64,000 nt of DNA from Selaginella tamariscina (taxonomy: Eukaryota; Streptophyta; Lycopodiopsida; Selaginellales; Selaginellaceae), in contig PUQB01000708.1 in NCBI GenBank assembly GCA_003024785.1, positions 53,387 through 117,386 of the forward strand, written 5' to 3'. Below the pieces are notes generated by a model. The model searched no databases and was not told where the DNA came from. It was given only the letters and a program-made list of their open reading frames with translations. Below, in pieces: positions 13,761-25,374 of the stretch; position 1 is the first letter of the stretch, and each line of letters opens with the position of its first letter. The translations under genes and the position numbers were made by a program.

Positions 13761-15311
13761 ACCCAATGGACTTTTATATTAATTAGTCAGAGAACAAAAT
13801 TATTATGTTAAATGGATTAAATTAATTATAACTACCTAATTAGCCATGGTTGTTAGATTCTTGTATTTAAATATATAAACTTCTTCATATTTATAATTTT
13901 GATCGTAATAATTAATGTAAGAAAAACTATATGAAAAGTATACAATACGTATGTACATGTATATGCACTATTCATAATATAATTTCATAATCTTTTATAA
14001 TAAGTTTATTCAACATGTGTGTCTATGCGTATATCAGTGCTTATTCGGGTGCAAAATTTGTATAAGAATTTTTAAGATTTTACATAGAATTATGCATTTA
14101 AAATGTAAATTTTTGCACCAAAAAATTAGTTTTATAATAGCAACTGTATAACTACTATTGTTTTGGCGTATATGTGTATATGATACCTTTGGCTTTTGAA
14201 TACATTGAAGTGCAAGACCTTCCGTTTATGACTATGCAAGGATATTAGTAACAAAATTTTCTGCTGGTGTCGTGTGTGTGTTGTGTGTGTGTGTGTGTTT
14301 AAGCTATTACTGTTGGTTGTGGATGCAGGCACTGCTAGACGAACCACGAGAATAACCCTTCATGTTGTATATGCATGATTTGCATGAATTACATGATGGA
14401 AAGAAACACACACACAGCATGAACATATTGAATTACCGAGCATGTAAGTTTTTCATATGGCATAGAGATGTCTACGTCAACAAGGGTACTGGGTGTAGTG
14501 CTTTGCTGCATATATACATGACAGAATGAAAACACACACGCAATGGTGTATGAACATGTATGAATTAGCTAGCATGTAAGCTTTTATATGCCATGACCAT
14601 TGAAAGGCACGGTAACAATGCTGAGATGTAATGCATGTATGCGGTACGTCTATGGCACGATGGAAACATATACACATACACACTATGATGTATGAATGCA
14701 TAAATGTGTCAAGTAGATGCTAGTTATACATGAATGCATTACACACACGCACACACATACATACACACACCTGACACATCCATGAAGTATATCATGTTTG
14801 GCAGCTCTTCTGCCTGTTATATAAATTTGCATTTGTGTATATGTGCATGTTTTGTGTTTTATATATGCAGTTACGTCTATGTATACGCTTGGGTGTCTCC
14901 ATGGATGTATATATTGGTCTCCGAAATGTATCTAACACACACGGTATGATTGATTGAACATGATCAATTTGGCTAAGCTTTGCTTGTACAACCCAGAGTA
15001 TCCTAGATGTCATGCAAATCTCTTGTACTTGTGTTAACTGCTACAAGTCACAAGTCACGCGCGTGTGTTACATAACGATGTTTATACACCATTTTAACCA
15101 TATGTAAACTAGTTAATAAACAGCTACTAGCAGTAGTAACCCGTTAGTACGTACATGTGTGTGTGTGTCTGAATTTAACGGTAACCATTCAAAGCTAAGC
15201 CGTTTGAACACACTTCCTGCACCTTCATGTGATTATATCTAATTATAAAGTTAATCGGACTATAAGAAAACAAATAGGGACTCTTCGCTTTCTTTATTTT
15301 GAGATCTTACC
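13761..15311. other. Intergenic region between divergent genes
   Basis: About 1.5 kb separating the methyltransferase (-) from the small secreted-protein gene (+). It contains the tandem array listed separately and CA/GT runs near 14270-14300 and 14740-14772. No further gene is visible. Confidence 0.6.
14390..14725. repeat. Tandem array, about 2.5 units of 125-135 bp
   Basis: Units start near 14395, 14519 and 14653. Each carries GATGGAAA or CAGAATGAAA followed by an ACACACAC run, a TGAACAT/TGAATGCA segment and, in the first two, GCATGTAAG with TTTTCATATGGCAT-like sequence. Divergence is noticeable, so the array is old. Confidence 0.6.
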
Positions 15312-15936
15312 ATGAAGATGCTGCTGCCTTTGTTTGTTCTCATCTCCAGTGTCCGCGTTCCATTTCCCACTTCATAACAGGGTCGTTAACTGTAGCACTT
15401 CAAATCTCCTGGAGTTCAGCAATGGTGGTGATGATAAGGTATACCCCTTACACACGCACACGCACACACCTTTATGCCATTTTCAGTTTATTAGTATGCA
15501 TGTTTCCATACACATATTCTTCCATTTTGTCATGTAAATTGCCCCTTTTTGTTCTTAATCACTTTGTATCCATGATAGATATCCTTTTAATACTCTCTCT
15601 CTCTCTCTCTCATAGAATATTGGTTTATATAGGTGACGCACGTATCATATGATAGGCAGGCGCCCTGGGCCTTTCACAACGAGTTTGAAAACACGAGATA
15701 CCATATGTCACACTTCCTTTTGGTATGCAAACGCACAACACAATTAAAATAAGTTTAAAGATATCCCCTCAACACACACGCGCGCGTTTTTTGCAGGGAG
15801 GTTAAACGTCACAATGTCACTGGCCAATATGATTGATATCTGGACTACAACATACTCACAACTGGAGAAGAACGACGAGATAAACTGGCCTTCTTTATCG
15901 CACTACTTGACCGAGTGGAATGGGACTGGATTCTAA
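15312..15936 (+). CDS. Unrecognised small protein with a signal-peptide-like N-terminus
   Basis: A possible three-exon gene: 15312-15438, 15660-15722 and 15797-15936, each flanked by plausible GT and AG sites. The start MKMLLPLFVLISS looks like a secretory signal peptide. The middle exon reads APWAFHNEFENTR and the last ends in LTEWNGTGF then TAA, with an NVT and an NGT glycosylation sequon. Exon 1 changes frame near 15350 and the exon 2 to exon 3 junction also needs a shift, as in other genes of this window. I do not recognise the family. Composition and splice sites support a real gene, but it could be a remnant. Confidence 0.4.
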
Positions 15937-16036
15937 GTACTTTAAATCTCTATCTCCACTTGAATAGAAATATAACAATTAGCAATATGTTTTCACAGCT
16001 ACATTATGTACCCATGTACTCCTAAGAGTATAGAAG

Positions 16037-18029
16037 TCAATTACTTGCTTGCTTAAGGAGGATAGAAGCTGCAGTACTGGAGGAATCGAGTTGCAAGATT
16101 TCATGAGCAGCTCTCTTTGCACGTGCAGCATCCCCATGCATTCTGCATGCTGCCAGAAGGGTAACCCATGAAACTTTGTCAGGTAAGAATGGCATGGCAT
16201 GTATTAACTCCTCAGCTTCGTCAAGCTTCTTCACCCGTCCAAGAGTATCCACCATACAGTGTAGTGCAACAAGCTCGGGCGAACCCCATAGTCATCTTCC
16301 ATTTGAACAAATTTCTTGATGGCTTCTTTTAACATGCCTGCATATCCAAAGAGTTTAACACAGTGGTTATCGTCACGTCTGTCGGTTTAACCCCGTTTAG
16401 ATGCATCTTCTGAAACATTTCAAGTGATTCTCCGACACAACAGCTCCGACCGAACGTCTGTATCATTGCCGTCCACGAGAAAACATCGGCGAAATCCTGC
16501 TGCTCCTCAAAAACACTCCTAGCATCGTTTAGATGGCCATTGTGTAGTATGCCGCAATCATGGAGTTCCCAAGCATCAAGTTTCTCAGTGGAACCAGCGG
16601 AAAACTTTCTTAACCTCGTTTATCTGTCCTGGAATGGAAATACACCTGCATTAACATGCTCCATGACACCACGTTTCTACTTGGCATCCTGTCGAAAAAC
16701 TCCCTACACTCAGCCACCTTCTGGACCTGTGCATACACTTGGATGATAGCGTTCCAGTTAAAAGAGTTGTGTTCGGGCAATCTGTCGAACACAGTCTCGG
16801 CTTCTGTGAGCAGTCCGGCATCTGCGTATCCCTGGAGGACTACAGACCATGAAACCACGTCCTTATGTGGCATCCGCAGGAAGAGGCTCCATGACTTTTC
16901 AAGGCAACCATTCTCAGAATATGCCCCAACCATGACGTTCCATGAAACAAGATCGTGCTGTGGAACCTTGTTCCAGAATGTCTCCTCTGCTTCATCTAAC
17001 TGTCTGTTATCTGCATAGGCTCGTATTATGGTGTTCCAGGAGATAATATTACGTTGGGGCATCGTATCAAAGAGAGTCTCTGCCTCGTGCAAGTGGTCGT
17101 TCTCAGATAGCACCGAAACCAGCGCATTGTAAGTTACTAAGTTGCGGTCTGGCATCGTGTTGAAGAGGGACTTTGCCTGATCTATCATTCCCTCCTGTCC
17201 ATAAGCTGCAACCATAGAATTACATGGAGCTATGTTCCAACCGGGCATCAGATTGAAGATCCTCTCGGCTTCCTTCAAATGTCCATATTCGGCATTCACT
17301 GACATAAGAGCTGACCAAGCAACAATGTCTCTCTCCACCATTGAATCAAACGTCTTCCTTGCTCCTTCAATATTCCGTTTTGGGCATATCCTACCATTAG
17401 AGTCGTACACGAGACTCTCCCCAGAATGGAAACATATGAAACAAACATTTAGCTTCCAAAAGATGCCCTTCACGGGCATACGCTTCCAGCATGGAATTCC
17501 ATGTCACTATTGTCCGTTCTGGCATGTTATCAAAGAGTTCCTTAGCCTCGGATAGATATCCACGTTCAGAATATGCCATTAAGAGTGCTGTCCATGAGAC
17601 TGCATTGTGTTCTGGCATTCTAATAAAGCAAAGCTTGGACTCTTCGAGATGCCCACGTTGGGCATACGCAGAAAGCGTGGCAGTCCACGAGACAACATTT
17701 CTTTCTTGTATCCGATCGAAGAAACTCTTTGTCTCGGACATATCTCCATTCTGGATGAATGCTCTGAGCATGAAATTCCATGTATAGCTATTGGGTCTTT
17801 CAACTCCACTGAAGACATCAAATGCATCTCTGGTGCTTCCACATCTTCCATAGAGATCAATGAGAACATTGGCCAGGAACCTGCTGTCTGCATGTCTGCT
17901 GAGTGCGATCTGTGAATGAATGTCTCTGAGAGACTGTAAATCATCTGTGTGTCGGCAGGCCTCAAGCAAACTAGCAAAGTAGTTTACATCTTGAGAAGAA
18001 CACTCTAGTTGCCTGAGGATCCTACTCAT
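16037..18029 (-). CDS. PLS/S-type pentatricopeptide repeat protein with E-like C-terminus
   Basis: An organellar RNA-binding PPR protein, probably concerned with RNA editing or processing. After the start MSRILRQLEC come about fifteen repeats, most of the short 31-residue S type (pattern MP-x-RN-VVSW-x-A-x-AYA-x-GH-x-EAK-x-LFD). The C-terminus near 16037-16255 has MVDTLGRVKKLDEAEELI and LLAACRMHGDAARAKRAA, typical of the E domain. No DYW domain follows. No intron is needed. The frame changes near 17430, 16640, again between 16260 and 16600, and near 16255, while repeat spacing continues across each break. S-motif-only arrays are typical of lycophyte and bryophyte PPRs. The exact target cannot be inferred. 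Confidence 0.85.
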
Positions 18030-18780
18030 AACCGTTATTCACCATATGTGCCACAACACACACGCGCAAACACTAAGTGTACAAGGCCGACCAATCAAAG
18101 GCTTTGTTTCGGAGGCCATAGGCGACCTCCGGATGTATTGTTTCAGATTCATGCTCCTTTTGCTTGTAAAATCTTATTGATTCTCCCTGCAATTCATTCA
18201 CAGTGCGCCTGTCACAAGTGGAAATGTTATGACCTAGTCCATGACATTTGTTACACCAAAGCTACTCCCCACGGCTATGGAGGCGGAGCTTCCTTGGAGC
18301 TTGTGGCTTCTCACGGCTCTCATGTACGACATTTTAGCACAGTCACGGGGCTGTATATGGGGAATATCACGTAACTGGGGATGTGCAAATGTTGCAAGCA
18401 TCGGTCCCAAACTCGAAAAGGTTGCAAGAAGGTTGGACATGCCCCGTCACGAGGCACAAATTTCACAATGTGAAGCAAGCCGTCCTTGTAATGGTTGATT
18501 GACACTTGAAGGGGTTATCCATTGGCTACTACTGCATAGGTCAACCCTTGGACACACTAATGTTACCAGGCTTATTGTTTAGAAAATGTACGCTACAATA
18601 ACCTCAATGGTTGGCCAACGCACTTTGTGCTTCTACTGCAGCGTTGAAGGTTCTCTAGAGCTTGAGAATGATCAAAAAATGTAGAATAATGGGTGCAAGA
18701 ATGTTGAAGTGTGCATTCCATTTTTGTAATTATTTTCGTTTTGTTTCATCATTATATTCTTCTATTTAATAATACTTTAA

Positions 18781-19226
18781 CTTAGTTATTATCTCTAACT
18801 TAGTGAGTTTAGATACTGGTGAGGTTTTTTTTTAAGTTAGACTTAACTTAATTATTAACATTAACCTAATGAGTTTATCCTTAATCTTCTAGACTTAGGC
18901 TTACACCCTTAACCATGTTGACATGATGAACTTATCCCTAAGCTGGACAATTTACTCTTAACTTAATTATTATTTTTAACCTGATGAATTTATTTTTTAA
19001 GCACTCACGTCATGCATCGTGTAGAAATTTACTATTTATTTAATTTTATTTAATGTAGTTAATATCATTAACATGGTGAGTTTATCTTTAAATTCCTAAG
19101 TTTACACATGCATGGGTTTATTTTAAAACCCTTCACCTAATTGTTATATTTATCATGATGATTTTTTATTTGTGTAGACCCTTAACTTAATTGTTATCCT
19201 TAATTTGGTGAATTTATATATTAAAG
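18781..19226. repeat. Degenerate tandem array, unit about 60-95 bp
   Basis: The core CTTAATTATTAT..TTAACCTGATGAATTTA recurs with variation beginning near 18781, 18846, 18961, 19055, 19138 and 19185. Shorter pieces (CTTAACC, ACATGATGA) lie between. The units have drifted strongly. Confidence 0.65.
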
Positions 19227-20330
19227 TTTTAACCCAAAGGGTTAACATGTGACAACTTATGGTTAAGTGATTATTCAACATCATACCCTGGGTGAGCAAT
19301 ACTAAATTTTTTAATACGACCCCAAAAGTAATAGGCATGAGACTTAGGGTTTTACCCCAAGTCTTTAGGTCGTTATTTAGAAAATACTGTAAGTAAAATT
19401 TAGATTCTGCCTTAAGAGACCCATGCCTTAACCCCACTAAGGATATGTACCCCTCACACATACTCTTGTGACAAAAGATAATGCATTATCACTTACCCTT
19501 TGAAAATCACTCTCATTTGAAACAAGGGGACCCAACCCATCACTAACCCAAGTTAGGCTAGTATTTAATGAAGACATAAGTGTGCGCCATAGGTATACAT
19601 AAGTGTTTTGTTAAACAAAGTAACTCTTTAAGGATAGATTTGGACAACCCCAAGCATGTAATCATCATTTTGCTAACAAGTTTATATTGTTCAACCCATG
19701 AATATGTTCATACCTTAAAAAAGAACACTCGTATACTAATTAACACACTTGATTATAAAACCTAACTTTCATTAAGCAAATGCTTCAGGTTTAACACCTT
19801 AATACAAGCACAAACATGCTTGTTAGAATATCTAGGCCCTTGACATTAAATTCAAGACACAACCCCTAAAAGGTGTGTCGTAGATGTTATATTATGTGTC
19901 ATTTAATTTAATATCATATGCATGTGACATTTTTTCTTAAGTTGTGGGTTATCTTATCATAGCCTTTTAGACTCAAGTGTCACGAATATGGCTTGCATAT
20001 GCCAACCTTAAAATCTCTCTTTATGAATCTTAAGAAACATGGTAATAAAACCTATGTTGCTTAGTGGAACGTATACTACCTTTCAAGTGTAGATTCACTA
20101 ACAATAAGGGTTGGGCAACCCTTAAGGTGTGATGTACCCTTATGTACTAAAAGTTAGGGTGTGTCTTAACAACATAATTTAAAGTCTGCACTGATAAGAG
20201 AATAACAAATTTTTTATGAACTCTATGAACTCTCTTTTACATCATCTCTACTTAAGTTATGTGATGAAGCCTCCCCTTATTTTTCTATTTGAATAAGTGG
20301 GTTGGCATTGATATTACAAAGTAAATTAAA

Positions 20331-21115
20331 CATTGATTTGTTCTAGTACATCTTAAGGTGTAATTAATCAATTGTTCTGTTTAACTATGTTATTTACTCT
20401 CTCTCTCACACACACACAATTATTTATACACACGATCTGACTTATGTATATATGAACATATTTTGAATATATTTAAATTAGAATGTGTGAACACATGGAA
20501 CTTTCAATAAACTTACTAATATATTTGCATGTTTATAAAAGTTCACATGTTTTAAAATAAATAAATTACATGAAGTAAAGCTTTAATATTTATAAATTAT
20601 TTTATTCTAACTTTATAATTATGTAAGAAAATATTTTGTAAGATAAGTAAGCTTTATATATATTATTAAGTATTATAGTAATTACTTTAACATATATATA
20701 ACTAATTCACAAAATATAGTATATTATTAGTTTTATTAAGATACAATCCAAACCATCTAATTAAAATATCTTTAGGATATATTATATCATATTTTATGCT
20801 ATATTTTTTTTATTATAAAGTAACAATAATATACATTAAGAATATATCTTACTTAGATGGTCTAAATGTTATTTTAAATTAATTATTGATTTGCTGTAGT
20901 ACATCTTAAGGTGTAATTTAATCGACTATTCGGTTTAAATATGTTATACACACACACTATTGTTTATACACATCGTCTGACTTATGTTAAATTAGAACAT
21001 GTGAAACATGGAACTTTCAACAAACTTATAAATATATTGGCATGTTTATGAAAGTTTACATGTTTTAAAATAAATAAATTAGCTTGTATTCATGAAGTAA
21101 AGCTTTAATATTTAC
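20331..21115. repeat. Direct repeat pair (20331-20600 and 20884-21115)
   Basis: Both copies start ATTGATTTG, continue TAGTACATCTTAAGGTGTAA, contain a CACACACA run, TCTGACTTATGT, ACATGGAACTTTCAA and AAATAAATAAATTA, and end GAAGTAAAGCTTTAATATT. They are separated by about 285 bp holding the MITE-like hairpin. They are too short and too TA-rich to call LTRs. Confidence 0.75.
20749..20866. mobile_element. MITE-like hairpin
   Basis: Inverted terminal sequences AACCATCTAATTAAAATAT and ATATCTTACTTAGATGG, complementary with few mismatches, flank about 80 bp of AT-rich DNA. Size, absence of coding capacity and position in the spacer of the direct repeat fit a miniature inverted-repeat element. Confidence 0.45.
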
Positions 21116-21444
21116 ATATCCGTTATCTGTGTTCCAGTTATTTTTACTTATATTTTTTTATCCTCTACACACATAAGTATCTATGATAGTAAAAAACCTC
21201 GTCAAATATATAGATTGTGATGAACTGCAGCATGAAGCATCCAACGGCTGGATATCCCATCCACGTCAGCAAATAATCTGACTGGAAGTTGCGATTAAGT
21301 AAATTTTTAGTTTAAAAACCAATGTTGCTAATACAAAAATTTCTATTGAAATTTTTTATTGCTATTATTATTAGTAAAGTTATGTTTAACAGCTTTAATT
21401 TAAGATTTTAACATATAATTTACATGTTATTAATATTTAGGGTA

Positions 21445-21451
21445 TAGGGTT
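21445..21451. promoter_or_regulatory. Telo-box (TAGGGTT) before PPR start
   Basis: TAGGGTTTTT lies about 20 bp upstream of the ATG at 21472. Confidence 0.45.
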
Positions 21452-21471
21452 TTTGTTGATGAGAAGCGCTT

Positions 21472-23276
21472 ATGAAAATCTGGCGAAGCGCATCAACAAT
21501 CTGGCAAATTCCTCGTCCATTGCATCCTCATATAAATCGATTTGATACATTAGTGGGTAAGCAAGCAGGAAATGTAGTATCTAGAGGCTATCTCACATCA
21601 GAGGAAGCCATAGATTTTTCCCCAGCTCACCCGACAATGGTCCCAGATGAGCCAGATGTCTTAGGAGTAGAATACATCAAGCTACTCAAGCAGGAAATCA
21701 AGGAACAATCTTGTCTTGAGTCAGTTATTGCAAATGGGTCCGAACAGGTGGAGGAATACTGTAGAATTGGGGAGCCATTTTGGAGGAAAATCAAGAAACA
21801 CATCAAAGGGAAGAGAGCCTCCACAAGTATTGTCAAGGCATTCTCTGAGAATAAGTATGATATCACCAAGCCTATGGCAACAGGGGTTCTTTTTAAGCTT
21901 CTTATGAAAGAGAAATATGAAGTCGGATGGAAATTTTCTAGTCATCTAATCAGCAAGAAGGTGTGTGTGTGTGTGTGTGTGCAGATATATAAAGCATTGG
22001 GTGGAAGTAGACGTTAAGAAACAGAGAACACAAAACTTCAGGTGTTTATATACAGGTGTTCGAGTATGAGGAGATGGATAGACTGTTTCAGATAGCATTT
22101 GGAGCACTTGCGGACTTTGATAAATTGGCAACAAACCTTTTCGAGAACATGCCGAGGATATATAGGACACAGAGGGCTTTCCATGTGTTCATGGCCAGTA
22201 GCGCGCTTAAGAGGAGGAACCGTGTTAGAATGGAGGTTCTCTTCAAGGAGCTTAAGGAGAAAAACTGGTACACAGATCCTTTTGTATTGAATCAAATGAT
22301 GCTCCTCTACCATCTGCCTGACTTGAGGTACGTAAACATGTGTGTGTCTGCCTGCACCCTTACATATACGTAATATATGCATGCCGTAGATGAGTGTATA
22401 CGGGGTGTAGAGAGTGATGAATAGTATGCATGCAGAAAGAGAGTACCCATTCTGTTTGAGGAAGCAAAGTCTCTGGGAGTGCATCCGGATATAAGATCAT
22501 ACAACATATATCTAGGATGCTGCAGCAGTGACAAGGACATAAGTCACATGGAGGAAGTATTTGATGTTCTAAAGGATGATCGCAATGTGAAACCTGATGA
22601 ATCTACGTTTATCATCCTCGCATGTGGGTATATATCTACTGGCAATTTCGAAAAGGTAATGGGTATATGCCATACATTGCCATATTGTGTGTGCGTGCTC
22701 GTGTGTACGTGCTTAACATGTAGTTATGCATTTCCTTAATTGCATGTTTGTTGTGTGATGTGTTCGGTGTGTGTGTTGTACGCAAATGTATGTGTATATG
22801 TATGTATGACTAAGAGATGGACTCTTGGAAGGCTGGCAAAGTTCTACTGGAGCTTGAAGAAGGCATGGAAAGCGGGAGATTTAAGAGGAAACAGTCTACA
22901 TATAATAAGCTTTTGAGGCTTTATGGAGATACCAAGGATGCTGAAGGTGTTGAAAGCGTGTGGGAGATACTGAATAGCCGACCACTTAAAGCCATAGAAA
23001 CGTATGGGTATGTATTTTCATGTGTTACACTTACACACACAGACTCACAGACACACACGGTGTACATTCAGGTATGCGATTGAGGCATTTGGGAAGGCAG
23101 TGGGTGTAAAACAAGCAGAGCAGATATTTGCAGACCTGGATGGGTTGCGTGAAACGAGCCAAGTTATATCTATGATGAGCGTGTATACGAACCATGGATA
23201 TATGGAGAAGGCTAAGGATCTCTTCCAAAGCTTGCCAAGAAAAAGAATGAAGCATCGTCTAATCGTATACAGGTTG

Positions 23277-23312
<36 letters not shown>

Positions 23313-23991
23313 AACACAAACACATTTGTCTGTACTGGCACACGTACATACTTGTCTCTTGTGTGTCTATGCACTACACTCAACCTTCTCATGTGTGTCT
23401 TTGTCTGTATTAATATATTATGACATATATGTATACATGTATTTATGTAAGTATATATGCTCTGGCTATGTATATATATTAAGTATATGCGTGGAAGATG
23501 TATCACGTGTGCATGTATATTTATGGCATATGTATGTATGTATAAAGATACACGTGTACAGGTATATGATAGCAGGATACCTACGTGACGGGCAACCAAA
23601 GAAGGCACTACAAATATTCAACATGGGATGCACAGTATTAAGGCACAGGTGCAAGTGTAAGAGCTGGGAAAGGGTATTACACGCAGTGCTGGATTACTTT
23701 GCAAACAGGGGAGATGTGCAAATGATAGAGAAGATATTCGAAACGAATGCGGAGCTGAAGGAGTATAAGGGCGTTAAGGTGTACAGGATTATGCTTAAGG
23801 CGTATTTGAACCAGAAGGCTCCTCTTCACAGGTTTATGGATTGGATCACTAAGTTTGGCTTCTCTCTGGACAGTGAAACAAGGCAGCTTCTCATGCTTCT
23901 ACGGAATCCCAAGAAAAATGAGTACTTTATGTGTGTGGAGAGATGCTCGGTGTATATTACAAGTATACAAACAAGATATCCTTTCAAGTAG
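21472..23991 (+). CDS. P-class pentatricopeptide repeat protein, 600 aa, intact
   Basis: A probable mitochondrial or plastid RNA-binding protein. Exons 21472-21960, 22056-22327, 22436-22655, 22817-23007, 23072-23272 and 23562-23991 sum to 1803 nt, exactly 600 codons plus stop, with all junction phases matching. The N-terminus (MKIWRSAST..PRPLHP) is basic and Ser-rich, as in organelle presequences. Motifs such as DPFVLNQMMLLYH, VHPDIRSYNIYLG and KPDESTFIILACGY match the P-type PPR subfamily of Arabidopsis At1g02370/At1g60770-like proteins. The first intron begins with an uninterrupted GT run that includes the donor site; most other introns are also CA/GT/CT rich. This is the cleanest multi-exon gene of the window. 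Confidence 0.92.
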
Positions 23992-24114
23992 CAGCATAGC
24001 ATATATGCTGCTGTCTCCTCGAAGACACCTGATAAAGTTAGAACGATACAGAGAAGATTAGCAACAAATCGAGAAATGGTCCATATCTCATATGCTGCTT
24101 ATAAACCATAGAGG

Positions 24115-24196
24115 GTGGACGTGCCGGAGTGGTTATCGGGCATGACTAGAAATCATGTGGGCTCTGCCCGCGCAGGTTCGAATCCTGCCGTCCACG
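24115..24196 (+). tRNA. tRNA-Ser (anticodon AGA)
   Basis: The acceptor stem GTGGACG pairs with CGTCCAC, discriminator G at 24196. The anticodon loop CTAGAAA gives AGA at 24148-24150 on a perfect ATGA/TCAT stem. A long variable arm (class II) and the T-loop GGTTCGAATCC are present. The A box TGCCGGAGTGG and the B box are both canonical. CCA is not encoded, as expected in a nuclear gene. No intron is seen. Confidence 0.97.
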
Positions 24197-24201
24197 TTTT
24201 T
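24197..24201 (+). terminator. RNA polymerase III terminator of tRNA-Ser
   Basis: A run of five T follows the discriminator base directly. Confidence 0.85.
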
Positions 24202-24248
24202 GTTCTCTTTTATTTAAAATTTAAATTTTATATATCCCTAAGCAGGGG

Positions 24249-24257
24249 TTTAGGGTT
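24249..24257. promoter_or_regulatory. Telo-box (TTTAGGGTT) before LRR gene
   Basis: TTTAGGGTT lies about 12 bp upstream of the ATG at 24269. Confidence 0.5.
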
Positions 24258-24268
24258 CTTGAGCAGGA

Positions 24269-25274
24269 ATGGTGCGGCTTGATGCAGCTTTGCTTCCCCA
24301 ATCTGGCGATGTTGCGGCGCTCAAAGAGCACGGCATTACTGAGGTGGGCATTTAGTGGTTTCTGTTTTTCTCTATGCAGTCGGTCCGTTTTCCGTGTAGA
24401 TTGCTGCAGATATTCCGAGGAGTGGTCTGGTACGCATTGATCTTACTGGAAATCTTCTTACAAGTGCAGAGGTGGGTACCCATTTGTGTATGTGCGTTTC
24501 CACGAACATGTAGCGACTTACGGGCTATATGTATGTGTATGTATACGGTCTTGGAATTTCTGGGTGTTGTGTGTTGTGTATACATATTTATAAAGGATTA
24601 TAAGTGGACCGACATGCATTGATCTTATGGCTTAATTGTATGCTTTTATTTAATGCATTGTATAGGGAATTTCTGGGTTCTGTAGTGTACGGCAGAAATG
24701 AGTGGGATTCTGTGTGTGTGTGTGTGTGTGTGTGGATGCATATCCATATTGAAGTATAAATGGTCTGACATCTATTGGCATTCTGCAAAGATGCGTGCTG
24801 ATGTGCGTGAGTGTGCTGATATTGCGTGCGTAGGTTTATATCTACACGGTTTTGGGAGTTTCTGGATATATAGGTATAGGTGTATGTATGTATGAATGTG
24901 TTATAACGTAAATTCCTGTCAGCTTATTTACAATTTCATGTATGAAAACAAATATACTCACGTAGGCAAGCGCGCGTACATGTACATGGTGTGTGAATTT
25001 CTTTTGAGTGTTGATGTTGTTTCTGCAGGGACTGGCACAGTTTCAGAGCTTGAAATGGCTGTCACTTGCTGGCAACAAGTTGTCATCGACAAAAGGATTG
25101 CAAGGTTTAAAAAGCTTACAGTGCGTAGACTTTGTCACATATTTCTTTATTGTTTTACGGCTTTTTTGAACTACACGTTCTTTCCCAGGTTTTAAATTGT
25201 AGCAAGAACGAGATCACATCAACTGATGACATTCGGAAGCTTAGGGAGCTTCGTGCTTTAATCCTTAACGGTAG

Positions 25275-25329
<55 letters not shown>

Positions 25330-25341
25330 ACACACACACAT

Positions 25342-25374
<33 letters not shown>

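Larger units (their letters stand above)
18030..21471. other. 3.4-kb gene-free, repeat-rich spacer
   Basis: No supported gene lies between the two PPR genes. The stretch contains a degenerate tandem array (18781-19226) and a duplicated block (20331-21115), both listed separately. Open frames in 18009-18500 lack any known motif and conserved exon structure. Confidence 0.6.

Noticed and set aside
18009-18505. Open frames upstream of the S-type PPR gene
   Set aside because: They overlap each other on both strands without motif or splice sites and lie in the expected promoter and leader of the PPR gene.
22681-22735. Extension of PPR exon 3 past 22655
   Set aside because: The read-through is CVCVLVCTCL from GT-rich intron DNA; the donor at 22656 keeps the frame with exon 4.
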